Assembly (NCBI RefSeq): GCF_025143825.1
Contig: NZ_CP083560.1
Span: 62,001-126,000 of the forward strand
Length of the DNA: 64,000 bases
Source: Sulfitobacter sp. S223
GTDB lineage: Bacteria > Pseudomonadota > Alphaproteobacteria > Rhodobacterales > Rhodobacteraceae
Direction of reading: 5' to 3'
The notes under the pieces are model-generated. The model saw only the letters and a list, made by a program, of their open reading frames with translations. It was not told the origin of the DNA and did no database searches. Positions within the stretch are counted from its first letter, which is position 1, and the number at the start of each line of letters is the position of its first letter. A program made the translations under genes and the position numbers. Below are positions 46,186 to 54,883 of this stretch, one piece after another.

Positions 46186-47481
46186 TTGGAAAATGAAAAG
46201 CAAGCACACAATGTGCGTCGCCCAAAGCACGGACTGACCCGCGAAAGTGGCCTAAAACTGGACAGGACACCGCATAACCCGACCCCACCGGCGCGATTGC
46301 TGGATGTAACCCGTTTGCTGCGGCGCGCGGGGCGTGTCTGGACAGGTGTGGATCGGGTTGAGCTTGCGTATCTCGCCGAGCTATCGGCGGGGCCGCTTCC
46401 GGTTTGGGGGTTGGCCCGAACACCTTTCGGGTATGTCCTGCTTGATCAAGATGGTCTTGCCGGTTTTCATCAGCGCCTCATTGGTAGCGCTGAATTTTCT
46501 TCGCCAGATATGTTGTCTCGTTTGCATCGGGGGATGGGGGACACAGCGCGACGCGCGCTGACCGATATCCGGAAGTTGGCCGTTGCGCGATGTATTCCGC
46601 GTGGCTTGCCGCAGATGCTGACCCGTCATCTTCCTGTCGGTACCGCCTACCTTAACACTGGGCACAGCAACTTGTCAGAGCGTGTTTTTAAGGCGGTGCG
46701 CGCCGTACCGCAGGCGCGGATTTCTGTCTTTGTGCATGATGTTATCCCGATCGAGTTTCCACAATTTCAGCGTGAAGGAACGGTTGGGGTCTTTGAGCAA
46801 AAAATGCGTCGAGTGCAGCAGCACGCCGACCTGATTATCTATAATTCAGCTGATACGCAGATGCGGACAGAACGCGTAATGTCGGATTGGGGGCCTGCGC
46901 CGCAGGGCATCGTTGCCCATCTGGGGATAGTGCCGCAGTCACCGGACCGTTCGGCGCTGCCAGAAGGGCTTCCACCCGAAACGCCCTATTTCATAACCGT
47001 AGGCACCATAGAACCGCGTAAAAATCATGCGCTTTTGCTTGATGTCTGGGAACGTTTGGGGCCGGATGCGCCAATGCTGCTGATTTGTGGTAGTCGGGGC
47101 TGGAATAACGAAGCGGTTTTTAAAAGACTTGATGCGCTGGGCGCAGATGCGCGGGTGCTTGAGGTTTCCGGCCTCTCGGACGGGGCACTGAGTGCGTTGA
47201 TTGAGGGCGCGCATGCGCTACTGTTTCCAAGCCGCGCAGAGGGCTTCGGGCTGCCTGCTGTCGAGGCACTTGTACTTGGTACACCTGTTTTATGCAGTAA
47301 TATGGCGACATTCAGGGAAATCCTTGCAGATAAGGCTAATTATGTAGATGATTCAGCCACTAAATTGTGGGAAGAATGCATAGTGGACTGGTCCAAGAAG
47401 GCTCGGATCACGCTAAGGGTCCGCGATTTTGAAGCACCTACGTGGGTAGCGCATTTCAAGATTGCATTAAGTTTTACCTGA
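46186..47481 (+). CDS. Glycosyltransferase family 4-type (GT-B fold)
   Basis: About 431 residues. An N-terminal acceptor domain is followed by a GT-B donor domain: YFITVGTIEPRKNHALLLDVW, then ARVLEVSGLSDGALSALI and the E-x7-E signature EGFGLPAVEALVLGTPVL (about 370). The FVHDVIPIEFPQF stretch is typical of mannosyltransferase-like members. No ATG fits after the galU stop: TTG at 46186 (with AACGGG upstream) or GTG at 46213 are the candidates, so the start is uncertain. The C-terminus is unusually short and basic. Confidence 0.78.
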   Translation: MENEKQAHNVRRPKHGLTRESGLKLDRTPHNPTPPARLLDVTRLLRRAGRVWTGVDRVELAYLAELSAGPLPVWGLARTPFGYVLLDQDGLAGFHQRLIGSAEFSSPDMLSRLHRGMGDTARRALTDIRKLAVARCIPRGLPQMLTRHLPVGTAYLNTGHSNLSERVFKAVRAVPQARISVFVHDVIPIEFPQFQREGTVGVFEQKMRRVQQHADLIIYNSADTQMRTERVMSDWGPAPQGIVAHLGIVPQSPDRSALPEGLPPETPYFITVGTIEPRKNHALLLDVWERLGPDAPMLLICGSRGWNNEAVFKRLDALGADARVLEVSGLSDGALSALIEGAHALLFPSRAEGFGLPAVEALVLGTPVLCSNMATFREILADKANYVDDSATKLWEECIVDWSKKARITLRVRDFEAPTWVAHFKIALSFT

Positions 47482-47525
47482 TAAGCGTGCAGGAATACTG
47501 ATGGACCAAGAATAAAGGGCAGTGC

Positions 47526-48536
47526 TTGGGTGCGATCCGATCATATCGCCTGAGGCTCCAGCGGCAACGTTGGCGCATCAGGGCATTTCGCAAACGGCGT
47601 GAGCTAAAAAGCGTTGTGGACCGGACCGATCAGATTCGGCCCGACGATATCCTGTTGTTCTGCACCCAGCGAAACGAAAAGATACGCTTGTCCTATTTTC
47701 TGGACTATTACCGCAAGCAGGGCGTGAACCACTTCTTCTTCGTAGACAATGATAGTGACGATGGTGCGTTGGATTATCTGCGCAACCAGCCCGATGTTTC
47801 AGTCTGGCATACGCGAGCCAGTTATCGCAGGTCACGCTTTGGCGCAGACTGGCTGAACTGGCTGCAACGCAAGTACGCTCACGGCCACTGGGTGCTGACT
47901 GTCGATCCAGATGAATTTCTGGTGTATCCGTTTTGTGATACTCGGCCTTTGCGGGCTCTGACAGACTGGCTGGACGCTTCATCGATCAAGTCTTTCTCAG
48001 CGATGTTGCTGGACATGTACCCAAAAGGGCGCTTGGACGAACAGCCTTACCGGTCTGGTCAAGACCCGATCGAGATTGCGTCGTGGTTTGACAGCGGCAA
48101 CTACTCGATGGCGCGTAATGCGGCCTTTACCAATCTGTGGATACAGGGCGGGCCGCGCGCGCGGGTTTTCTTTGCCGAAGAGCCTGAAAAAGCACCTGCG
48201 CTGAATAAGGTGCCGTTGGTCAAATGGGACGAGAAATATGTCTATGTCAGTTCGACCCATATGCTGCTGCCGCGGGGACTTAATCAGGTCTATGATGAAT
48301 GGGGCGGCGAAAAAGCAAGCGGTGTTCTGCTGCATGCGAAGTTCATTGATACTTTTGGCGCGAAAGCGGCTGAAGAGCTTGAGCGCGGCGAACATTACGC
48401 AGGTTCGGTCGAATACAGAGCCTATGCCGAGCGTGTGAAGGAAAATCCGCAACTCTGGTGTAAGTGGAGTGAGAAATACATCAACTGGCGCCAGCTGGAA
48501 ATTCTGGGCCTGATGTCAAAGGGGAACTGGGCATGA
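47526..48536 (+). CDS. Glycosyltransferase (GT2/GT92-like, Glyco_tranf_2_4 type)
   Basis: 336 residues. ILLFCTQRNEKIRLSYFLDYYRKQGVNHFFFVDNDSDDGALDYL is the family signature region; the run from VLTVDPDEFLVYP supplies a second acidic metal-type site. This resembles the GT92/DUF-type group, in which FVDNDSDDG replaces the DxD. It starts with TTG after AAGGGCA. It shares ATGA with the GT14-type gene, so synthesis is coupled. Confidence 0.8.
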   Translation: MGAIRSYRLRLQRQRWRIRAFRKRRELKSVVDRTDQIRPDDILLFCTQRNEKIRLSYFLDYYRKQGVNHFFFVDNDSDDGALDYLRNQPDVSVWHTRASYRRSRFGADWLNWLQRKYAHGHWVLTVDPDEFLVYPFCDTRPLRALTDWLDASSIKSFSAMLLDMYPKGRLDEQPYRSGQDPIEIASWFDSGNYSMARNAAFTNLWIQGGPRARVFFAEEPEKAPALNKVPLVKWDEKYVYVSSTHMLLPRGLNQVYDEWGGEKASGVLLHAKFIDTFGAKAAEELERGEHYAGSVEYRAYAERVKENPQLWCKWSEKYINWRQLEILGLMSKGNWA

Positions 48537-50236
48537 GCGCGTCGATGGGCGTCGCCATGTTGGTGCATACCGCACTTGGCCGTGCAGAGCAGGTCGCCCG
48601 TCATTGGGCGGCGGCGAACGTTCCTGTTGTGATCCACGTGGATCGGAATGTGCCCAAGAAAACCTATGATAATTTTGCGGCGGCTTTGGCCGATGTACCG
48701 AATGTTCTATTCAGTAAGCGATACCGTTGTGAATGGGGGACTTGGGGCATTGTGGCGGCATCCCAAGCGGCATCAGAATTGCTGTTGGCAAGCTTTCCGG
48801 ATGTGCGTCATGTCTATCTGGCTTCGGGGTCGTGTCTGCCGCTGCGCCCTGTCCATGAGCTGATTGATTATTTGGCTGACCGTCCGCGCACCGATTTCAT
48901 TGAGAGCGCGACCACAGCTGATGTGCCTTGGACCGTTGGCGGGTTGGATGAGGAGCGTTTTACAATGCGCTTCCCGTTTTCATGGAAACAGCACCGGTAT
49001 TTGTTCGACAAAACCGTGAGCATCCAGCGCAAATTGAACCTTAAGCGGCGTATCCCGCCTGGTGTTGTCCCGCATATGGGGTCTCAGTGGTGGTGCCTGA
49101 CGCGGCAAACCTTGTCTGCCATTCTGCAAGACCCCGAGCGCGGTAACTACGATGCGTACTTCCGTCATGTCTGGATTCCGGATGAAAGCTATTTCCAGAC
49201 ACTGTCGCGGCTATATTCGACAAACATCGAGAGCCGATCGCTCACGTTGTCCAAGTTCGACTTTCAGGGTAAGCCGCATATTTTCTACGATGACCACCTG
49301 CAATTGCTGCGGCGGTCCGACTGCTTCGTTGCTCGAAAAATCTGGCCATATGCGGACCGCCTGTACGAAGCGTTCCTGACGGACGCCGCCGGAGCGATGA
49401 AAAAGACGGAGCCTAATCCGGGCAAAATCGACCGCATCTTTGCCAAAGCGGTTGAGCGGCGAACGCGTGGCCGTTCGGGGCTTTATATGCAAAGCCGGTT
49501 TCCCAACGAAGATTGGGAGAACGGAGTAACCGCAGCCGAATACTCGATGTTTCAGGGGTTTTCCGAACTATTCGAGAATTTTGAGCCTTGGTTGCACAAT
49601 GCCACGGGTGCGCGTGTACATGGTCATCTTTTCGCGCCTGACCGGGTGCATTTTGCGGATGGTCAAGGGACGCTTAATGGCGCGCTAAGTGATAATGCCG
49701 TGCAACGCGACTACAATGCCAAGGCGTTTTTGACGAACCTTATCTGGAACACACGCGGGGAGCGGCAGTGTTTCCAATTCGGGCCGCTCGACAATCAGGA
49801 CATCAACTGGCGTGTGGCTAAAGACCCTAATGCGCAAATTTCCGTGATTACAGGCGCGTGGTCTGTACCGCTGTTCCGGTCGAATATGGATTTTGGAGCA
49901 ATTCGCCGTGTAGCCGCAGCACTGCAAAAAATCGAGAGCGAGCATATGGATGTTCTGCGCTCGCCTTACACAAAGGCACGCGTTCGTATTTGGAACATGG
50001 CTGAGTTCATCGAAGCGCCGATGGAGCCGTTGCAAGGTATCTTGGATGAGATTGGTCAGGCCAGAATCAGGCGGCTGTCCGAGGCGCCAAAGATGGTTGA
50101 CCTGCATGGCTTCGGGCAATTCCTGCAGAACCTTAAAAATCAGGGCATGCACCCGTATTTGATGGGTGATTTCCCTGTCGAACGTGGGCCTGTTTCAAAC
50201 ACGGAAGCGCCCCGCAAACCTTATCTGGTGAAATAA
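48533..50236 (+). CDS. Core-2/I-branching-type glycosyltransferase (GT14) with long C-terminal extension
   Basis: 567 residues. The first about 270 residues match the Branch family: GVAMLVHTALGRAEQVARHW, VIHVDRNVPKKTYDNF, the FIESATT region, and PHMGSQWWCLTRQTL, ending in WIPDESYFQTL (the catalytic-type Glu in PDESYFQT). The remaining about 290 residues form a second domain (I think DUF5927) with no known activity: NATGARVHGHLFAPDRVHFA, then CFQFGPLDNQDINWRVAKDP. Animal GT14 enzymes add branching GlcNAc; the bacterial sugar is unknown. It abuts the sulfotransferase gene with no gap. Confidence 0.85.
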   Translation: MSASMGVAMLVHTALGRAEQVARHWAAANVPVVIHVDRNVPKKTYDNFAAALADVPNVLFSKRYRCEWGTWGIVAASQAASELLLASFPDVRHVYLASGSCLPLRPVHELIDYLADRPRTDFIESATTADVPWTVGGLDEERFTMRFPFSWKQHRYLFDKTVSIQRKLNLKRRIPPGVVPHMGSQWWCLTRQTLSAILQDPERGNYDAYFRHVWIPDESYFQTLSRLYSTNIESRSLTLSKFDFQGKPHIFYDDHLQLLRRSDCFVARKIWPYADRLYEAFLTDAAGAMKKTEPNPGKIDRIFAKAVERRTRGRSGLYMQSRFPNEDWENGVTAAEYSMFQGFSELFENFEPWLHNATGARVHGHLFAPDRVHFADGQGTLNGALSDNAVQRDYNAKAFLTNLIWNTRGERQCFQFGPLDNQDINWRVAKDPNAQISVITGAWSVPLFRSNMDFGAIRRVAAALQKIESEHMDVLRSPYTKARVRIWNMAEFIEAPMEPLQGILDEIGQARIRRLSEAPKMVDLHGFGQFLQNLKNQGMHPYLMGDFPVERGPVSNTEAPRKPYLVK

Positions 50237-51664
50237 ATGTCTTCACGCTTTGACAGCTTTGTTGTGTTTGCAGAAATGCGCACAGGCTCCAATTTTCTGG
50301 AGGCTAATCTGAACGCCTTTGCGGGGATCAAATGCCACGGAGAAGCGTTCAATCCCCATTTTATAGGCTACCCGAATAGCACCAGTATTATGGGTGTGGA
50401 TCAGTCCACCCGTGACTCGGAACCAGCTGCTTTGCTGCGGGCGATCCGCTACGATCCGGCCGCGATGGGTGGATTTCGCTATTTCCACGATCATGATCCG
50501 CGGATTCTGGACGTTGTTCTGGATGATCCGAAGGTGGCAAAGATTATTCTGACCCGAAATCCGGTCGAAAGCTATGTGAGCTTGAAGATCGCGCAGACCA
50601 CAGGGCAGTGGAAGCTAACAGATATGAAGGCGCACAAAACCGCAAAGGCGGAGTTTGTGGCCGAGGAATTCGAGGCGCATCTGAATGCTTTGCAGGCTTT
50701 CCAGCTTTTGTTGATGAATCGTTTGCAAACCAGCGGCCAGACCGCGTTTTACGTTGCTTACGAAGACCTTCAAAGCGTTGAGGTAATGAACGGTATCGCG
50801 ACCTATCTTGGCGTGCCGGAGATGCTGGAAGAGCTTGACGATAGCCTTAAGAAGCAAAATCCGAGCCCGCTACATGAAAAAGTTACTAACTACGCGCAAA
50901 TGGAACAGGCGCTTGCGCGACTTGATCGCTTTGACCTGAGCCGGACGCCGAACTTTGAGCCGCGGCGCGGCCCGAATGTGCCTGGCTATGTGACGGGCGT
51001 GAAGGCGCCCTTGCTGTTTATGCCGATCGCTGGAGGTCCACAGCAAGAGGTGCGCCGATGGCTTGCAGCGCTTGACGGAGAAAAGCAGAATGCGCTGGGC
51101 AGTAAGATGACCCAGAAAGATCTAAGGCAGTGGAAACGCAAGAATGAGGGGCATCGCAGCTTTACGGTGCTACGCCATCCGATCTTGCGGGCGCATGAGG
51201 TCTTTTGCCACCGTATCATGAATTCGGACAAAGGTAGCTACCTGCAACTGCGTCGGACCTTGGTTCGCCGGTACAAACTGCCACTGCCTGAAGAGGGGCA
51301 AGAGGGAAGCATTGGCGTTAACGCCCACCGCACGGCGTTTGTCGCGTTTCTGAACTTCCTAAAGGGCAATCTTGCGGGGCAGACCGCCGTTCGTGTTGAT
51401 CCCGCCTGGTGCACTCAGGCCGAGGCGATCAAGGGTTTTGGTGACTTCACGCTGCCGGATGTCATTCTGCGCGAAGATACGTTGCCGCGCGACCTGACAG
51501 CGCTGGCGTCTGCGGTTGGATATGATGAGAAACAGCGAATCGAACCAGCAGGTTTTCATGGAAAATACGCGTTGGAAGACATCTATGATGATGAAATCGA
51601 AGCGCTCGGCGCGGATGTATACCAGCGCGATTACATGATGTTTGGGTTTGGGCGCTGGCGCTAA
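50237..51664 (+). CDS. Two-domain sulfotransferase (Stf0-like plus a degenerate second domain)
   Basis: 475 residues. Domain 1 (about 5-200) has the PAPS 5'-phosphosulfate loop FAEMRTGSNFLEANLN (residues 11-26) and the 3'-phosphate motif ILTRNPVESYVSLKIAQ (104-120), as in Stf0/NodH-type enzymes. Domain 2 (about 257-470) has LLFMPIAGGPQQEVRRWLAAL in the loop position, where a Lys would be expected, and FTVLRHPILRAHEVFCHRIMN as a 3'-phosphate motif. It probably sulfates a surface glycan. The start immediately follows the GT14 stop. Confidence 0.82.
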   Translation: MSSRFDSFVVFAEMRTGSNFLEANLNAFAGIKCHGEAFNPHFIGYPNSTSIMGVDQSTRDSEPAALLRAIRYDPAAMGGFRYFHDHDPRILDVVLDDPKVAKIILTRNPVESYVSLKIAQTTGQWKLTDMKAHKTAKAEFVAEEFEAHLNALQAFQLLLMNRLQTSGQTAFYVAYEDLQSVEVMNGIATYLGVPEMLEELDDSLKKQNPSPLHEKVTNYAQMEQALARLDRFDLSRTPNFEPRRGPNVPGYVTGVKAPLLFMPIAGGPQQEVRRWLAALDGEKQNALGSKMTQKDLRQWKRKNEGHRSFTVLRHPILRAHEVFCHRIMNSDKGSYLQLRRTLVRRYKLPLPEEGQEGSIGVNAHRTAFVAFLNFLKGNLAGQTAVRVDPAWCTQAEAIKGFGDFTLPDVILREDTLPRDLTALASAVGYDEKQRIEPAGFHGKYALEDIYDDEIEALGADVYQRDYMMFGFGRWR

Positions 51665-51667
51665 AGC

Positions 51668-52132
51668 TTAGGCGGCTTTAACGCCTTCTGCTTCCGTAAG
51701 GATGGTATAGAGGGTGTTCGCCGATGGGTTTGCCCGTAGCTTGGCGCAAATGCCGGTGTCACGCAGTGTGCGCGATACAAGAGCAAGTGCTTTTAGGTGT
51801 TCCACACCTGCGTTTTCGGGCGCAAACAAAGCAAATGCAATATCGACAGGCTGGCGATCAACTGACCCAAAATCCACAGGTTTTTCAAGAAGCACGAAAA
51901 GACCGGTTACATTTGTGATTCCATCAATCCGCGCATGAGGAAGAGCCACACCGTGGCCAACACCTGTCGGGCCAAGCGCTTCACGCGCAAGAAGTGCCTC
52001 GACAACGGTTTGTGCGTTCAGGCCATGTACCGATTCCGCAAGTTCAGCCAAATCCGTGAGAAGGCGCTTCTTGCTGGTGGTCGATGACAGTACTTTAACC
52101 GCCTCTGGCGACAGAAGTTTTGCAAAGTTCAT
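51668..52132 (-). CDS. ptsN: PTS IIA-like nitrogen regulatory protein
   Basis: 154 residues (EIIA-Ntr). The phospho-acceptor histidine is in GVALPHARIDG (about 66), with GPTGVGHG just before. Part of the nitrogen PTS, it regulates potassium transport, stress and other systems by its phosphorylation state. No HPr or EI-Ntr is in the window. It lies downstream of hpf in the conserved lpt-hpf-ptsN order, separated from hpf by 53 bp holding a GC hairpin. Confidence 0.93.
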   Translation of the reverse strand: MNFAKLLSPEAVKVLSSTTSKKRLLTDLAELAESVHGLNAQTVVEALLAREALGPTGVGHGVALPHARIDGITNVTGLFVLLEKPVDFGSVDRQPVDIAFALFAPENAGVEHLKALALVSRTLRDTGICAKLRANPSANTLYTILTEAEGVKAA

Positions 52133-52152
52133 TTGTCTGCTTTTCCCTGTGA

Positions 52153-52172
52153 GCGCGCGCCTAAGCGCGCGC
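52153..52172 (-). other. GC hairpin between hpf and ptsN
   Basis: GCGCGCGC (52153-52160) pairs with the identical self-complementary GCGCGCGC (52165-52172) around CTAA, between the hpf stop and ptsN start. No T-run follows. It may be a processing or partial-termination element separating the two messages. Confidence 0.55.
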
Positions 52173-52185
52173 CATAGCTCAGTCT

Positions 52186-52752
52186 CTATGCAGGGTCAAT
52201 CCAACCGATGTTGCCGTCTTCGCGGCGGTATACCACGTTGACCCCGTCTTTGTCTTGTTTCTTGAACACCAGAACCGGTGCGCCAGAAAGCTCCATCTGC
52301 ATGACCGCTTCCCCGACAGACAAAGTAGCAATCTTTGTCTCCATCTCGGCGATGATCATAGGTTGTAAGCTGTCGGGCTCGTCCCCTTCTGTGTTCGTCT
52401 CTGATGCCAGTATATAGGAGGAAGCGCCCAAAAGCTCAACAGGTTCTGCACGTTGTTGGTGATGATCTTTCAACCGACGCTTGTACCTTCTTAGTTGCTT
52501 TTCCATCTTCTCGCTGCAGGCATCGAAAGCGGCATAGATCTCGTTTGCGTGGGCCTTGGCCGAAGCTGTAAGGCCTGTTGAAAGGTGTACCGTTGCCTCA
52601 CAAACAAACTCGTGGGCCGATTTGGAAAAAACAACGAGGGCATCAGTCGGTCGTTCGGCGTATTTCTGGACGGCCGCGCCCAGGTCATTTTTGACGTGTG
52701 TTTGCAGTGCGTCGCCGATATCGATTTGTTTTCCGCTGATCTGGTACCGCAT
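52186..52752 (-). CDS. hpf: Ribosome hibernation promoting factor, long form
   Basis: 188 residues. The N-terminal HPF/YfiA domain (about 1-100) begins with YQISGKQIDIGDALQTHV and contains the helix KMEKQLRRYKRRLKDH. A C-terminal dimerisation domain (about 130-188) follows: MIIAEMETKIATLSVGEAVMQM, then VFKKQDKDGVNVVYRREDGNIGWIDP. Long HPF joins ribosomes as inactive 100S dimers. The ATG at 52752 has AAGGAG 5 bases upstream. A 240-bp untranslated region precedes it. Confidence 0.93.
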   Translation of the reverse strand: MRYQISGKQIDIGDALQTHVKNDLGAAVQKYAERPTDALVVFSKSAHEFVCEATVHLSTGLTASAKAHANEIYAAFDACSEKMEKQLRRYKRRLKDHHQQRAEPVELLGASSYILASETNTEGDEPDSLQPMIIAEMETKIATLSVGEAVMQMELSGAPVLVFKKQDKDGVNVVYRREDGNIGWIDPA

Positions 52753-52992
52753 AGTGTCTCCTTTAATGTGTAATCTGATCGCAAAAGGCGCGCCCAAGAA
52801 GGGCGGTCCAATGTGTGATCAGATGCGGGGAATGGCGGCAGTCTTTAGAATGTTGAAGGCCGTCCCACCCGAAGGTGGCGCAACCTTTCCAAACATGCAA
52901 AGCCAGTTCGCCATAGTTCGATTAGACGACTTGAGACCCTTACGAGTCAATCATTTAAGATGGGAACAGGCAGGAAGTAGCGTTAAACCTAC
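52753..52992 (-). other. hpf leader / lptB-hpf intergenic region
   Basis: This 240-bp gap stands where rpoN is found in many proteobacteria. I see no rpoN remnant and no convincing small gene. It holds two near-identical 11-mers (52765-52775 and 52810-52820) and an 8-bp inverted repeat (52773-52780 with 52817-52824), plausible as hpf promoter or control elements. Confidence 0.4.
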
Positions 52993-53751
52993 TTAAGAAA
53001 TCTTAAAGTTGTCGCCAAGGTATACGCGGCGCACATCACCGTCTTGCACCACTTCGTCCGGAGTGCCGGACATCAACACGCGGCCTTCGTGCAAGATATA
53101 GGCCCTATCGACAATCTCCAGCGTTTCCCGGACGTTATGATCCGTAATCAGTACGCCGATACCTCTTTTTTTGAGGTCAGAAACAAGGTGGCGGATATCC
53201 CCGACCGAAATAGGATCAACGCCCGCAAAGGGTTCGTCCAAAAGCAGATACTTGGGGTTCGCTGCCAGACAGCGGGCGATCTCGACGCGCCGCCGTTCTC
53301 CGCCCGAAAGGGCCATCGCCGGAGCACGCCTTAGGTGTTCGATGGAAAATTCACTAAGTAATTCATCCAGCCGCAGCATCTTTTTCCGGCGGTCCCGCTC
53401 GACAATATCAAGCACGGCAAGGATGTTATCCTGTACCGAAAGGCCACGGAAAATGCTCATTTCCTGCGGGAGGTATCCGATGCCAAGCTGTGCGCGGCGA
53501 TACATCGGCAGCGTTGTTACGTCTTTACCATCAATTGTGACGGAACCGCTTTCCGCAGTTACAAGGCCCGCGATGGAGTAGAATGTGGTTGTTTTACCAG
53601 ATCCGTTTGGTCCCAGTAGGGCGACAACTTCCCCACGCATCAGCTCCATCGAAAAATCGCGGATGACGACTTTCTTCCGGTAAGATTTTCGCAAATGCGA
53701 AATCCGAAGGCCGGCGTTGCCGTCTTGTACCGTTAGGTCAGGGGCGCTCAT
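52993..53751 (-). CDS. lptB: Lipopolysaccharide export ABC ATPase LptB
   Basis: 252 residues. Walker A is LLGPNGSGKTTTFYSI (about 43-58), LSGGERRRVEIARCL is the signature, and YLLLDEPFAGVDPISV is Walker B with its Glu. VLITDHNVRETLEI is the H-loop. LptB drives LPS transport with LptFG. It overlaps lptA by 4 bp in the lptC-lptA-lptB order; LptF/G lie elsewhere. Confidence 0.96.
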   Translation of the reverse strand: MSAPDLTVQDGNAGLRISHLRKSYRKKVVIRDFSMELMRGEVVALLGPNGSGKTTTFYSIAGLVTAESGSVTIDGKDVTTLPMYRRAQLGIGYLPQEMSIFRGLSVQDNILAVLDIVERDRRKKMLRLDELLSEFSIEHLRRAPAMALSGGERRRVEIARCLAANPKYLLLDEPFAGVDPISVGDIRHLVSDLKKRGIGVLITDHNVRETLEIVDRAYILHEGRVLMSGTPDEVVQDGDVRRVYLGDNFKIS

Positions 53752-54242
53752 TCGTTTTTGCTACCGGTCTGCAAACTTGTCCGCACATTGCCGGACATCC
53801 GCGCAGTTCCATCCTCTAGTCTGATGGTCATGGTATCGGCGCTTAGCGCGCTGGCACCTTGGGCAAGCAGTACATTGCCGCTCATCACGATGGTGCCGTC
53901 ATCAATACTGTAATCCGCGCGTTGCGCTTCAGCGGCATCTGGCCCCGACACAAGCGTAACGCCGCCGGTAGCCTCCAATTTGGCTATTCCATCCGCTGTG
54001 GCACGATAAACGACCAGCACACGCTGTGCAGATAGACGCATCTCGCCTTGTCCGATCACAACGTTTCCAGTGAATATCGCTGTGCCAGTTTCTTGGTCGA
54101 CAGCAAGCTCATCCGAACTCACCTCCACCGGAAGGCTGGTGTCTTGTGCGATGGTGCCAAACGCGACGCTTGCGCCTTGCGCTGCGGCCTGCATTGAAAA
54201 GAGAGCTGAAAACAGCGCGATCAGCAGTAAACGAAGGCCCAT
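53748..54242 (-). CDS. lptA: Lipopolysaccharide transport periplasmic protein LptA
   Basis: 164 residues. A signal peptide (LRLLLIALFSALFSMQAAAQ) is followed by an OstA-like beta-jellyroll, here with repeats such as FTGNVVIGQGEMRLSA and MSGNVLLAQGASALSAD. It bridges LPS between LptC and LptD. The start at 54242 is chosen; a GTG four codons earlier is possible. It is translationally coupled to lptB. Confidence 0.88.
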   Translation of the reverse strand: MGLRLLLIALFSALFSMQAAAQGASVAFGTIAQDTSLPVEVSSDELAVDQETGTAIFTGNVVIGQGEMRLSAQRVLVVYRATADGIAKLEATGGVTLVSGPDAAEAQRADYSIDDGTIVMSGNVLLAQGASALSADTMTIRLEDGTARMSGNVRTSLQTGSKNE

Positions 54243-54262
54243 AATTAGAAACACTTTCTTGC

Positions 54263-54883
54263 TCAGTTGGGGGTGTATACCAGCTTCACCCCGTCACTGA
54301 AAAGCATTTGCGTTGAATCGGTCGGATTTGGCTTGAACACCCGCATTTTCCCCGCAGTCAACTCACCCAATGGACCTGATGCGAGCACCTCTCCGTCGGT
54401 CGCAACATCAAGATCGGAAATCATCGCGGTGAGGCGCGCTGTGTTGATATGGTAACCGGTCGATGTGTCCATGATCACGTCACCATTCAGCACGGCGGTG
54501 TTCGCACCGATATCCAGTTCGGCCACATCTGCCTGCAGTTTGAATGTGGCTCCATCGACGGCTTCGAGGGTGGCTAACACATTTTCTGCACGGTTGCCCC
54601 CCACACGCCCGGGCAGCGTAACAAGTTTTTCGGCAGAGAATGACATCTGGTCACCACCGGTGGTGGCCCCTGAAAAGAATGGCCCGGTGATTTGCTGATC
54701 GCGCAGACGTTCCTGAATTTCGACGTCGGCAAACGGAATGGGAGTGTCTGTGTCCAGTGCCCGTGACAGCAGGAACAATGTAGATAGCAAGGCAAGTGCC
54801 GCCAACGGGAACGCCACCTTTAGCAGCGCAACCATGCGCGAATACCGGTCGCGCCTGATTCTGGGCGCTGAGGCGTCACGCAT
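54263..54883 (-). CDS. lptC: LPS export protein LptC
   Basis: 206 residues. One N-terminal membrane segment (VALLKVAFPLAALALLSTLFLLS, about 18-40) and a periplasmic jellyroll. VLNGDVIMDTSTGYHI and MRVFKPNPTDSTQMLFSDGVKLVY are LptC-like. It receives LPS from LptB2FG and passes it to LptA. The ATG at 54883 overlaps the rnd stop by 8 bp, so rnd-lptC-lptA-lptB form one unit. Confidence 0.88.
   Translation of the reverse strand: MRDASAPRIRRDRYSRMVALLKVAFPLAALALLSTLFLLSRALDTDTPIPFADVEIQERLRDQQITGPFFSGATTGGDQMSFSAEKLVTLPGRVGGNRAENVLATLEAVDGATFKLQADVAELDIGANTAVLNGDVIMDTSTGYHINTARLTAMISDLDVATDGEVLASGPLGELTAGKMRVFKPNPTDSTQMLFSDGVKLVYTPN

Noticed and set aside
42095..51664. Whether the glycosyltransferase block is a recent genomic island
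   Set aside because: No integrase, transposase, tRNA boundary or flanking repeat was seen, and cysQ and galU look like core genes. Only GNAT at 41587 shows a modest composition shift.
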